This document shows, one piece after another, positions 35,175 to 43,751 of a stretch of DNA of 64,000 nt. Position 1 is the first letter of the stretch. Every line of letters begins with the position of its first letter. The DNA is from Zoogloea dura (GTDB lineage: Bacteria > Pseudomonadota > Gammaproteobacteria > Burkholderiales > Rhodocyclaceae): contig NZ_JABBGA010000026.1 in NCBI RefSeq assembly GCF_012927165.1, positions 1-64,000 of the forward strand, in the 5' to 3' direction. The position numbers and the translations under genes are program-made. The notes beneath the pieces are model-generated. The model was not told the DNA's origin. It did no database searches and saw nothing but the letters and a program-made list of their open reading frames with translations.

Positions 35175-36217
35175 GGGGTGCTCGGAGATGGTGGGGGGGC
35201 AGATGCCAGCAGGGTGTCGAGGGCGCGTGATTTGCGCCAGAACTTCCACAATCCGCCGGCGGCGATGTCGAGCTCCAGGCTGTGCTGATCGTCGGGCACT
35301 GCGATATGCAGATGGGTGATGCGACGGCTTTTCAGATCGGCCAGCAGAGGGGCGAACCAGTCGCTGTCGAGGCGTTGAAGGGCTGCGGCCCAGGCCTGCG
35401 GATCGCGGTGCAGGAGTGGCAGCAGCAGGCTGTCGACGACGGCCAGCGCAGGGCCGGAGGGCGGCTGGTAACGTGTCGCCGGGACTGGTTCGAGGCCTGC
35501 CTGGCGGGCGTGGCCGCGGGCCAGCGGCAGATCGGCCTGGATGCTGGCAAAGGGCGATTCGGTCTGACCCGCCGGGCGGCCGTTGCCCCACAGCCAGACG
35601 CCGTTGATGGTGCGTTGTCCGCTGGCCTCGCGAGCCTGATTGACCGGGTGATTGTAAAGCCAGACCTCGAGCTCGTTGGAGAGCCGGGCCCAGCGCGTCA
35701 CGTCCTCGCCGTCGGGCAGGAAGAGCTGTACTGGCCTGCCATTGACGTCGGCCAGGGGGTGAAAGCGAGGGCGCGGCGCATCGGTCAGCTGAAGGTACCA
35801 GCGGTCGGGGGCTGGCGCCTCGAAGCGGCCGATGTCGGCAAACATGTCGTTGAGGCCGGCCATCAGGGTGTCGGCCTCGTCACGCCGGATGGCCAGGCCG
35901 CTGGCGTCGGCGAGCAGCAGGGTGTCCCGGGCGAAGTGCAGGTGCGCCGGGTCGCAGCACAGCCAGTGGCCGTCCGCCGGCATGGGCAGCGCTTCCCCGA
36001 GCCGGCGCAGATGGGCCTGGGAGGTGTCGGGCGGTGCGTGGTCGGCCGGTGAGCGGAACTGCCCGGCCAGCAGCGCCTCCAGGCTGGTCCGGGGCTGCCA
36101 GCGGATCGTGCTGAAACCGGCCAGCGTGGCCAGGGATGGCAGGGTCAGGTCGCGGGCGGGGTGCAGCCCCTGGCCGGAGGGCCAGCACAGGCCGGGAAGG
36201 ATCAGCTCGAAGCGCAT
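35171..36217 (-). CDS. Phosphoglycerate-mutase-like regulatory protein (conserved beside recJ)
   Basis: 348 aa from ATG 36217. Sequence such as MRFELILPGLCWPSGQG, HWLCCDPAHLHFARDTLLLA, QLFLPDGEDVTRWARLSNEL and QRTINGVWLWGNGRPAGQTE matches a betaproteobacterial family often labelled cofactor-independent phosphoglycerate mutase-like. I see no intact metal/Ser active-site set, so enzymatic activity is doubtful. It is coupled to recJ by a four-base overlap. The function is unknown. Confidence 0.75.
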   Translation of the reverse strand: MRFELILPGLCWPSGQGLHPARDLTLPSLATLAGFSTIRWQPRTSLEALLAGQFRSPADHAPPDTSQAHLRRLGEALPMPADGHWLCCDPAHLHFARDTLLLADASGLAIRRDEADTLMAGLNDMFADIGRFEAPAPDRWYLQLTDAPRPRFHPLADVNGRPVQLFLPDGEDVTRWARLSNELEVWLYNHPVNQAREASGQRTINGVWLWGNGRPAGQTESPFASIQADLPLARGHARQAGLEPVPATRYQPPSGPALAVVDSLLLPLLHRDPQAWAAALQRLDSDWFAPLLADLKSRRITHLHIAVPDDQHSLELDIAAGGLWKFWRKSRALDTLLASAPPPSPSTP

Positions 36218-36309
36218 CGGGGGCGTTGTTGCGGTGGTGGAGGAAGCGGCGGCGTGGGCCGAGGGGTGGATGCGGAGCGGCGAAGTATGGCACTGGCCGC
36301 TGTAAACGG

Positions 36310-36339
36310 GCTCTAGCCGGTCGTCTGACCGGCTAGAGC
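36310..36339 (-). terminator. Strong hairpin after the CsgG-like gene
   Basis: A perfect 13-bp stem (GCTCTAGCCGGTC with its complement) and a four-base loop, lying 18 bases beyond the minus-strand CsgG-like stop. The T run is short, but stability and position suit transcription termination. Confidence 0.65.
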
Positions 36340-36357
36340 GTAAAGCGAAGCGGCGGC

Positions 36358-37239
36358 TTACTTCTTCTTTTTCTTGCTGGTCGGCTTGGCCGCGGCATCG
36401 GTGGACCCGGTGGAGCCACCCTGTACGCTGAGCTGGCCGCCGGTGCCTAGGCCGCCCTTGACTTCCTGGGCCTTGTAGTTCCGGACTGCCTTGACCACGT
36501 TGTTGTAGGCGTCGGTGAAGGCCGCGACGATGACCTTGCCTTCCGCGGTGTTGGTGTAGCCACCCAGGCCCCCCCCCACGCCGGCGCCGAACAGGGCACC
36601 CATGCCGCCGAAGTCCATGTTGCGGGCGCTGCCTTCCGCAGCCGCAAGCTGGACGCCGGAGCGGTTGTCGATCATGGTCAGCATGGTGCTGGCTTCCTTG
36701 ACATTCATGTTGCCGACGACGGCGCCCAGCACGCCGCCACCGACCCCGCCCAGGCCGCCCCGCATCCCGCCTGCGTTGTTGTTGCTGAAGGTAATCGAGG
36801 GGCTCAGGGAGTAGTCGGCCGAGGCCATCTGGCCCTTGCCGAAGTTGGAGTTGGAGCGCAGCTCGCCGGATTGCTGGAGGGCACGTTCCTGCATCATGTT
36901 GTTCATGGCGCGACCACGCTCGACCACCACGAAACAGTTGGATTGCTGGATCAGCAGCTTGAGCACGGGAACGGTGGAGCCGAGCTTCATCTGGCCGGTG
37001 AGGATGCCGTACCAGGAGGCGCCGGTGTCTTCGACCACGGCAATGGTCCCCAGCGGGGCCTGGCACTTTTCGAGGGTGGAGTTGGCGTTCTGGGCGTTGG
37101 CACCCCCTGCCGAGCCGGTCGCAGCCGTCTTGGCTTCCGGCGAGCCCACCTGCATGTTGGCACAGCCGCTGAGGGCGGCGAGGGTGGCAATGGCAGCGAG
37201 CGTGCTGGCCGGACGTGCGATGCCGATGCGGCTGGTCAT
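36358..37239 (-). CDS. CsgG/HfaB-like outer-membrane lipoprotein
   Basis: 293 aa from ATG 37239. The lipobox LAALSGC gives an acylated Cys near residue 26. The middle, GTIAVVEDTGASWYGILTGQ then CFVVVERGRAMNNMMQERAL, is the CsgG-type alpha/beta core, followed by Gly-rich glycine-zipper-like segments (GGVGGGVLGAVVGN, FGAGVGGGLGGYTN) and a poly-Lys C-terminus. CsgG proteins form secretion pores in the outer membrane; no curli genes are present, so the substrate is unknown. It is followed upstream by a caspase-fold-like gene on the same strand. Confidence 0.8.
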   Translation of the reverse strand: MTSRIGIARPASTLAAIATLAALSGCANMQVGSPEAKTAATGSAGGANAQNANSTLEKCQAPLGTIAVVEDTGASWYGILTGQMKLGSTVPVLKLLIQQSNCFVVVERGRAMNNMMQERALQQSGELRSNSNFGKGQMASADYSLSPSITFSNNNAGGMRGGLGGVGGGVLGAVVGNMNVKEASTMLTMIDNRSGVQLAAAEGSARNMDFGGMGALFGAGVGGGLGGYTNTAEGKVIVAAFTDAYNNVVKAVRNYKAQEVKGGLGTGGQLSVQGGSTGSTDAAAKPTSKKKKK

Positions 37240-37334
37240 TTTTGAGTTCCCCTGAATGAATGCGGACGGACGTCCGGGCAAGTGCCGGTCACGGCCGGCT
37301 CGAAGCCCTCATATTTTAGCTGTCGGCGCAGCCC

Positions 37335-38822
37335 TTATCGAGTGGCTTTTCCCGATGCCGGAGTGATCCATTTCGCGGAGAAGCGCGTCGCACATTGGCG
37401 TGCCTGGGTGGGGCCGAGGTTGCGGGTTTCGCTGAGGCGGCAGGTGGGGCTGTTGTCGCCGCCCAGGAGCTCTTCCATGACCCGGTGCAGGCTGGTGCTG
37501 TCGGGGCCGCTCGAGGCGCCGTCCCCGGACGCGATGAAGCCGGCCCGCTGGATCGAGCGCGGGCCGTCGCTGAGCATGAACAGCAGGCGCGGGACGGCAC
37601 CGCCGGCCGGTTTTGGCGGGAGGGTCAGTTCGATGGGGCGACCCGGGTCCAGGCGGGCCTCGGTGATGTGGCGGTTGGGGTGGAGCAGGGCGATGCCATC
37701 CGGGCCGGCCGCCAGGACATACAGGTAGGCCGGGGTCTTTGTGTCGGCACGGAAGCGCAGGCTGCCGTCGGTGGAGGGCTGCTGGCGGATGTCCGGCACG
37801 GAGCGCTGATCACGCTGGGCATGCAGGGCGTCGAGCAGGCGGGTGGCGGAGTCCGTGCCGCTCGCCGGCGGCTGCGGTGGGCGGAGGACGGGAATCAGGG
37901 CCGGATTGCCGGCCAGGCGCGCTGTCGTCTGCCCCGCGGTGCCGGGCCGCGCTTGCATGCAGCGGTACAGGGCCTCCCCGTCGGCGAAGGCTGGGGAAGG
38001 CGCATCACCTTCAAGGCAGGCCAGCAGCGAGGGCGTCAGCGTGCCGCCGTTGTCGAGGAAGGCCAGCACGTTGGCGGGCAGGGTGCTGCTGCCGAGGCCT
38101 GTCGTCGGGCAGTTGCCCAGGCCGGTGGACGGTGTGTCGATGATCAGGAAGAGCTTGTCGGCGCGCCGGGCCAGGGTGCTGATGTGGCGGAGCAGCTCGT
38201 CGTTGCCGAAAGTCTGGCGGTCGGTGGTCTGGATGCCTTCCTGGCATGCGTGCCCTGCGATGCGGGGGGAGCGGCCCGGCGTGACATGGATCAGCAGCCT
38301 GTCGCCGTCTCCGAGGCGCGCATCCAGGTCGACGAAGGCCTGGCGCAGGGCATCGAGTGACATCTCCGCGCCGGGCAGGTAGCGGGTGTTGCCGTCCGGA
38401 ACCCCCATCAGGCCGGCCAGCCGGCTGGCGTCGTTGCGCGTATCGCCACCGATGACCAGGGCATGGTTGCTGGCCCGCGGGCTGCCGCGCAATTGCAGGC
38501 CGCTGTTGCCTGCCGGCTGCGTGCGCGGGGCAGGGGCGGCGTCCGGGGGCGGGAGCTGGGCGTCGAGGTCGGTGTTCTGGCGCAGGATCCAGCCGCTGCG
38601 GTTGCCGGGCGCCATGACGCGCAGCCATTCCTGGCGGACCTCCAGCACTTCGACGCTGCTGCGGCGCTGTACATCCATGATCCGGCCAGAGAAGCCGGAG
38701 GGCTGCTCGCGTAGGGTGTCGGAACGGGTCAGGGTGGCCTGTCCGGCCAGGCAGGCCGTGGCCGGCAGGGCCAGGATGAGCAGGCGGCAGGCGAAGGTGG
38801 TGAATGCGGCGGGCATGGGCAT
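37335..38822 (-). CDS. Exported SH3 / caspase-fold-like / DUF4384 protein without catalytic dyad
   Basis: About 495 aa from ATG 38822 (ATG 38816 also possible). A signal peptide (FACRLLILALPATACLAG) is followed by an SH3-type domain (about 30-85, SGFSGRIMDVQRRSSVEVLE). The middle region with ALVIGGDTRNDASRLAGLMG, DRLLIHVTPGRS and KLFLIIDTPSTG follows the peptidase C14 fold but has TPG and DTPS where active caspases have GHG and DACHS. The C-terminus is a DUF4384-like domain (LRFRADTKTPAYLYVLAAGP). It is therefore probably a non-catalytic partner of the CsgG-like lipoprotein encoded 95 bases downstream. Confidence 0.75.
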   Translation of the reverse strand: MPMPAAFTTFACRLLILALPATACLAGQATLTRSDTLREQPSGFSGRIMDVQRRSSVEVLEVRQEWLRVMAPGNRSGWILRQNTDLDAQLPPPDAAPAPRTQPAGNSGLQLRGSPRASNHALVIGGDTRNDASRLAGLMGVPDGNTRYLPGAEMSLDALRQAFVDLDARLGDGDRLLIHVTPGRSPRIAGHACQEGIQTTDRQTFGNDELLRHISTLARRADKLFLIIDTPSTGLGNCPTTGLGSSTLPANVLAFLDNGGTLTPSLLACLEGDAPSPAFADGEALYRCMQARPGTAGQTTARLAGNPALIPVLRPPQPPASGTDSATRLLDALHAQRDQRSVPDIRQQPSTDGSLRFRADTKTPAYLYVLAAGPDGIALLHPNRHITEARLDPGRPIELTLPPKPAGGAVPRLLFMLSDGPRSIQRAGFIASGDGASSGPDSTSLHRVMEELLGGDNSPTCRLSETRNLGPTQARQCATRFSAKWITPASGKATR

Positions 38823-38966
38823 GGCGGGCTTCCGGTCTGGCAGGGACAGCCTGCGATTATCGGCCGCGGCGCGGCGGCTGGCGAGCGCGGCGGGATACCC
38901 AGCCCCGGCCTTCTCCGGCACAATGCGCGCTCGCGCCGCCTGGCGGCGTTTCCGGTCCTGTCCCGA

Positions 38967-40220
38967 ATGTCTTATGAGTTTCTGGTCGGCCTGCGCTACA
39001 CCCGCTCGAAGCGGCGGGCGCAGGGACGCAATCGCTTCATCTCCTTCATCTCGCTGGTTTCCATGCTCGGCATCGCCCTCGGCGTGGCGGCGCTGATCGT
39101 CGTCCTGTCGGTGATGAACGGCTTCCAGCGGGAGCTGCGCACGCGCATCCTGGGGGTGGCCTCCCATGTCCAGGTGAGTGGCTTTGACGGCGAGCTGAGC
39201 AACTGGCAGCGGGTCGCCGATGACGCCGGCAAGCACCCGCGGGTGCGCTTTGCCGCCCCCTTCGTGCAAGCGCAGGGCATGCTGTCCTTCGACCAGACGG
39301 TGCGGGGCACCCTGATCCGCGGCGTGCTGCCGGATGCCGAGGACAAGGTGGCCGACTTTGCCCAGCACATGCGCGCCGGGCGCCTCGACGACCTCAGGCC
39401 CGGCGAGTTCGGCATCGTGCTGGGCGCCGATCTGGCGCGGGCCATGCGCGTCTCGATGAACGACAAGGTGACCCTGATCGCTCCCCAGGGGCTGGTCACG
39501 CCGGCGGCCATCCTGCCAAGGCTCAAGCAGTTCCGGGTGGTCGGCATCTTCGAGGTGGGTATGTACGAGTACGACTCCAGCCTGGCGCTGGTGCATCTGC
39601 AGGACGCCCAGACCCTCTATCGCATGGAGGACAGGGTGTCCGGCGTGCGCCTCAAGCTGGATGATCTCTTCGAGGCGCCGAGGGTTGCTCGCGAGCTGAT
39701 GAAGTACCTCGATGCGGACACCCTGGTGTCCGACTGGACCCGCAGCCACGCCAACTTCTTCCGGGCGGTGCAGATCGAGAAGAACGTGATGTTCATCATC
39801 CTGCTGCTGATCGTCGCGGTGGCGGCCTTCAATATCGTGTCCACATTGGTGATGGCGGTGCAGGACAAGCAGGCTGATATCGCCATCCTGCGCACGCTGG
39901 GTGCCAGCCCGGGCTCGATCATGGGGATCTTCGTCATCCAGGGGGCCCTGATCGGCTTCATCGGCCTGGGGCTGGGCGTGCTGGGCGGGGTCAGCCTGGC
40001 CCTCAACATCGACGTGGTGGTGCCGGCCATCGAACGGGCCTTCGGCATCCAGTTCCTGGCCAAGGACGTCTATTACATCTCTGATCTGCCGTCGGAGCTG
40101 CTGTGGTCGGATGTGTTTGCCATCACCGGGGTGTCTTTCGTGCTGACCCTGGTGGCGACCCTCTACCCGAGCTGGCGTGCGTCCCGCCTGAATCCGGCGG
40201 AGGCTCTGCGCTATGAGTGA
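38967..40220 (+). CDS. lolC: Lipoprotein-releasing ABC permease LolC/E
   Basis: 417 aa. One N-terminal transmembrane helix ([20 protein letters not shown]), a large periplasmic MacB-like domain, and three C-terminal helices ([20 protein letters not shown] and two more) ending [19 protein letters not shown], the family signature. With LolD it extracts outer-membrane lipoproteins from the inner membrane and passes them to LolA. Only one permease gene is present here, so the transporter may be a homodimer as in LolF-type systems. It overlaps lolD. Confidence 0.95.
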   Translation: MSYEFLVGLRYTRSKRRAQGRNRFISFISLVSMLGIALGVAALIVVLSVMNGFQRELRTRILGVASHVQVSGFDGELSNWQRVADDAGKHPRVRFAAPFVQAQGMLSFDQTVRGTLIRGVLPDAEDKVADFAQHMRAGRLDDLRPGEFGIVLGADLARAMRVSMNDKVTLIAPQGLVTPAAILPRLKQFRVVGIFEVGMYEYDSSLALVHLQDAQTLYRMEDRVSGVRLKLDDLFEAPRVARELMKYLDADTLVSDWTRSHANFFRAVQIEKNVMFIILLLIVAVAAFNIVSTLVMAVQDKQADIAILRTLGASPGSIMGIFVIQGALIGFIGLGLGVLGGVSLALNIDVVVPAIERAFGIQFLAKDVYYISDLPSELLWSDVFAITGVSFVLTLVATLYPSWRASRLNPAEALRYE

Positions 40221-40917
40221 GGCAAGCATGAACGAGCCGGTGATCGAATGTCGTGACCTGAGCAAGTCCTTCCGCGAAGGCGAGGATGCCCTGCAGGTCC
40301 TGCGGGGCGTCAGCCTGTCGGTGGAGCGGGGCGAGCGGGTCGCCGTGGTGGGCTCGTCGGGGTCCGGCAAGAGCACATTGCTGCATCTGCTGGGCGGGCT
40401 GGATGTGCCGTCCGGTGGTGAGGTGCGCCTGCTTGGGAGGGATTTCTCGAAGATCTCCGATCGGGAACGGGGGCGTCTGCGCAACGAGTCCCTGGGCTTC
40501 GTGTACCAGTTCCATCACCTGCTGGCGGAGTTCTCGGCGCTGGAGAATGTGGCCATGCCCTTGTTCGTGCGGCGCATGAAGAAGGACGAGGCGCTGGCGC
40601 GGGCTGCCGAGACCCTCAAGGCGGTGGGGCTCGGGCACCGTCTGGAACACACGCCGGGCGAGCTGTCGGGGGGGGAGCGCCAGCGGGCGGCAATCGCCCG
40701 GGCCCTGGTGACGCAGCCAGCCTGCGTACTGGCCGACGAACCGACCGGCAACCTGGACCGTCACACCGCCGAGCGGGTCTTCGAGCTCATGCTCGAGCTG
40801 GCCGAAGCCCACGGCACCAGCTTCATCATCGTGACCCACGACCCCGGGCTGGCGGCGCGGGCTTCACGCGTCCTGCATCTGCGGGACGGTGCCTTCGGTG
40901 CCGAGTCGCCTGCCTGA
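40213..40917 (+). CDS. lolD: Lipoprotein-releasing ABC ATPase LolD
   Basis: 234 aa. Walker [10 protein letters not shown], signature [15 protein letters not shown], Walker [13 protein letters not shown] and the LolD-specific [20 protein letters not shown] motif. It powers the LolC permease. The ATG at 40213 overlaps the lolC stop by eight bases; an ATG at 40228 is an alternative with less overlap. Confidence 0.96.
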   Translation: MSEASMNEPVIECRDLSKSFREGEDALQVLRGVSLSVERGERVAVVGSSGSGKSTLLHLLGGLDVPSGGEVRLLGRDFSKISDRERGRLRNESLGFVYQFHHLLAEFSALENVAMPLFVRRMKKDEALARAAETLKAVGLGHRLEHTPGELSGGERQRAAIARALVTQPACVLADEPTGNLDRHTAERVFELMLELAEAHGTSFIIVTHDPGLAARASRVLHLRDGAFGAESPA

Positions 40918-41012
40918 AAGCCCAATGTGGGCGCCAAGGGCGTCAAGTTTCGGAATGATCGGGCCGATAGTCCGACGTATGGCTATAGTCGTACGACACC
41001 AGAACTATTGGA

Positions 41013-43040
41013 ATGATCATGAATGCAATCTTCGCCCCGGCAGTTGCCCTGCTGAACCGCTTGCGCTACCCGGCCAAGTTCACCTTGCTGGGCTTCATTG
41101 CGCTGATTGCCATCGGATTTCTGCTCGGGCAGCTGGCCCTCTCGCTGAGGGCCAGTATCGATTTCACCGAGAAGGAGCTGGAGGGGATGAAGCGCGTTCC
41201 TGCGGTGTTGAAGGTCATCGAGCTTACCCAGCAGCACCGCGGCCTGTCGTCGGGCGTATTGAACGGGAACGAAGAGCTGCGTCCGCGCCTGCTCAAGAAG
41301 ACTGAAGAGCTGGCGGCCGCCATGGCTGCCGCGGAGGGGGGGCTGGATGCCCGCCAGACCCCGCTTGCCAGCCGGCGCTGGAGTGAGGTCAAGAGCGGCT
41401 GGGAGGCGCTGCGCAGCGCTGGCATGCAGATGGCCCCGCGGGACAACCTGGTGGCGCATACGGCCCTGATCCGAAAGGTCATCCTGGCGCTCCACGACCT
41501 GGGTGACGACGGCAACCTGACCCTCGACCCCTCGGCCGACACCTATTACCTGATCGACAACACCCTGCGCCGTGTGCCCGACGTGTCCGAGCGCCTGGGG
41601 CGCCTGCGTGCCATGGGTACCGGAGCCCTGGCCGCCCGTGCGGTGGACGACCAGCGGCGCTTCGATCTGAGCTCGCAGCTGGGTGAGCTGAACATGGCGG
41701 TGACCGATCTGAACGAGAACTTCGAGCGGGCGGCGGTGGCCAACCCCTTGATCCGTCCCACCTTCGAGGCCCTGGACAAGGACTTCAACGAGGCGACCGG
41801 CAAGGTGGTCGGGCATCTGAAGGATCATGTGCTCAAGGGCGACTTCGAGATGCCCGCGCCGGCCTATTTCGACATGGTGACCAAGGTGATCGACCTGGTC
41901 TTCGAGAAGACCTACCAGTCCCTGATCCCCGAGGCCAATGCCCTGCTGGATCAGCGCCTGTCCGGCCTGAAGCGTGATTTCGTGATCGCGGCGGTGTTGT
42001 CGGGCGTGTCCCTGCTGGTCCTGCTCTACCTGTCGATGGCCTTTTGCGTGGCGGTCATGCAGTCGGTCCAGGAGTTGCGCGTGGGTGCCCGTGCGCTGGC
42101 TGATGGTGATCTGCGCTCGCGCATCGCGTTTTCGGCCCACGACGAGCTCAAGCTGGTGGCCGACCAGTTCAACGAGATGGCCCACTCCTTCTGCGACGTG
42201 ATCGCCAAGGTGCAGTCGGGGGCCGATGACGTGGCGGGGTCTGCCGTTTCGCTGGCCAGTTCGGCCTCCATGGTGTCGCGGGGCTCCGACCAGCAGAGCG
42301 AGGCGGCATCCACGATGGCCGCGGCGGTCGAGGAGATGACCGTCGGCATCGAGGAGATCGCCAGCAGCGCTTCGTCGGCCGAGGGCATTTCGTCGGAGTC
42401 GGGCCGGCTCTCCAGCGAGGGGGGGGCGGTGGTTGCCCGCACGGTCAGCGAGATGGAGCGCATCGCGGAAACCGTGCGCCAGTCTGCCTCGGTGATCCAG
42501 GATCTGGGCGATCAGTCGGTAAAGATCTCCACTATCGTGAACTCGATCAAGGAGATTGCCGACCAGACCAATCTGCTGGCCCTCAACGCCGCCATCGAAG
42601 CGGCCCGGGCCGGTGAGACGGGGCGCGGCTTTGCCGTGGTGGCGGACGAAGTGCGCAAGCTGGCGGAGCGCACGGCCAAGGCCACCGGCGAGATCACCGG
42701 CATGGTCTCGGCCATCCAGAACGGCACCAGCCGTGCGGTGGACACCATGCAGGGCGGTGTGGCGCGGGTGCAGGAGGGGGTGGTGCTGGCGGGGCAGGCG
42801 GGCGCCTCCATGGATCAGATCCGGGCCGGCGCGAACCAGGTCGTCAATGCGGTGACCGACATCTCGATGGCCTTGCGGGAGCAGGGGGCGGCCAGTACCG
42901 ACATCGCCCGCAACGTGGAGCGTATTGCCGCCATGGCCGAGCAGAACTCCGGTGCCGTCCGGGAGACGGCGGACACGGCCCGGCGCCTTGAAGGGCTGGC
43001 CCAGCAGCTGCGCGCAGAGGTGTCGCACTTCAGGATCTGA
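41013..43040 (+). CDS. Methyl-accepting chemotaxis protein with NIT-like sensor
   Basis: 675 aa. A first membrane helix ([20 protein letters not shown]) and a second ([20 protein letters not shown]) bracket a long all-helical periplasmic domain that has a nitrate/nitrite-sensor-like stretch ([20 protein letters not shown]). A HAMP domain ([19 protein letters not shown]) and the signalling hairpin with the conserved tip ([20 protein letters not shown]) follow. No C-terminal CheR-tethering pentapeptide is visible. It should control flagellar or twitching motility through CheA/CheW, encoded elsewhere. A terminator follows 27 bases after the stop. Confidence 0.94.
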   Translation: MIMNAIFAPAVALLNRLRYPAKFTLLGFIALIAIGFLLGQLALSLRASIDFTEKELEGMKRVPAVLKVIELTQQHRGLSSGVLNGNEELRPRLLKKTEELAAAMAAAEGGLDARQTPLASRRWSEVKSGWEALRSAGMQMAPRDNLVAHTALIRKVILALHDLGDDGNLTLDPSADTYYLIDNTLRRVPDVSERLGRLRAMGTGALAARAVDDQRRFDLSSQLGELNMAVTDLNENFERAAVANPLIRPTFEALDKDFNEATGKVVGHLKDHVLKGDFEMPAPAYFDMVTKVIDLVFEKTYQSLIPEANALLDQRLSGLKRDFVIAAVLSGVSLLVLLYLSMAFCVAVMQSVQELRVGARALADGDLRSRIAFSAHDELKLVADQFNEMAHSFCDVIAKVQSGADDVAGSAVSLASSASMVSRGSDQQSEAASTMAAAVEEMTVGIEEIASSASSAEGISSESGRLSSEGGAVVARTVSEMERIAETVRQSASVIQDLGDQSVKISTIVNSIKEIADQTNLLALNAAIEAARAGETGRGFAVVADEVRKLAERTAKATGEITGMVSAIQNGTSRAVDTMQGGVARVQEGVVLAGQAGASMDQIRAGANQVVNAVTDISMALREQGAASTDIARNVERIAAMAEQNSGAVRETADTARRLEGLAQQLRAEVSHFRI

Positions 43041-43066
43041 GCGGGCCGAAGGCGGAGCGGATCAGG

Positions 43067-43094
43067 CAAAGGGGGCGGAAGCCCCCTTTTTTTG
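43067..43094. terminator. Rho-independent terminator, usable in both directions
   Basis: GGGGGC-GGAA-GCCCCC stem followed by TTTTTTT on the plus strand and preceded by AAA, which gives a shorter T run on the other strand. It serves the chemoreceptor gene and lies between it and the converging DUF2062 gene. Confidence 0.9.
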
Positions 43095-43100
43095 CCTTCG

Positions 43101-43652
43101 TCAAAGAGAGGAGCAGCTGCGCCGGGTGCGGCGCTGGTGCCATTGCCGGATCAGGTAATAGCGCCAGGCCAGGCGGGTCAGCAGGTAGCCGCTGGGGGCC
43201 AGCATGCCGGCCAGGGCAATGAGGCCCAGGAGCAGGGGGTGCCCCAGGCCGGAGGTCCAGGCCAGCAGGGCTTCGAGCCAGGCAAGCAGGCCGGTGCTGC
43301 CCATGTCGGGGGGGGCCGTGAATTGTCCGGCCCCGGGGCCGAGGATCCACTCGCCGATCGTAAACGCCAGCAGGTAGATGGGCACGATGGTGAAGGGATT
43401 GGTGTAGAGCGTGGTGATCAGGGCGAGCGGCAGATTGACCCGTAGGGCCAGGCAGCAGATGGCTGCAGCGGGCATCTGGAAGGGCCCGGGAATAAGCCCG
43501 CAGAACAGGCCGGCGGCGATGGCTCCGGCGGCCGAGTGGCGGTTGAGGTGCCACAGCCGCGGGTGGAAGAGGGTCGAACCGAAAGGGGCAAGCCAGCGGT
43601 TGGCAGCCAGGGATTCGTGGTCGGGCAGGTAGCGCTTCAGCAGTCTTCGCAT
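43101..43652 (-). CDS. DUF2062 membrane protein
   Basis: 183 aa from ATG 43652. Starts MRRLLKRYLPDHESLAAN and has three or four membrane helices, with the family hallmark AAGLFCGLIPGPFQM and TTLYTNPFTIVPIYLLAF. DUF2062 proteins are common inner-membrane proteins of unknown function, often near comEC or exbD in betaproteobacteria. It is divergent from comEC by about 100 bases, which matches that conserved context. Confidence 0.88.
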   Translation of the reverse strand: MRRLLKRYLPDHESLAANRWLAPFGSTLFHPRLWHLNRHSAAGAIAAGLFCGLIPGPFQMPAAAICCLALRVNLPLALITTLYTNPFTIVPIYLLAFTIGEWILGPGAGQFTAPPDMGSTGLLAWLEALLAWTSGLGHPLLLGLIALAGMLAPSGYLLTRLAWRYYLIRQWHQRRTRRSCSSL

Positions 43653-43751
43653 GTTCTCGGTGCCATGGCGGCGGGCTCGCGGGGCGCCTGTCGATTCTAA
43701 CCGAGGCTGGCGGGCTTGGCGGTTCGGGTGGAGCCGGTTAGATTCCGCTTC

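Noticed and set aside
37335-40484. A 1049-residue minus-strand protein
   Set aside because: Everything before the signal peptide at 38822 lies antisense to lolC and lolD, which are well-supported genes; the extension is an antisense open frame in GC-rich DNA.
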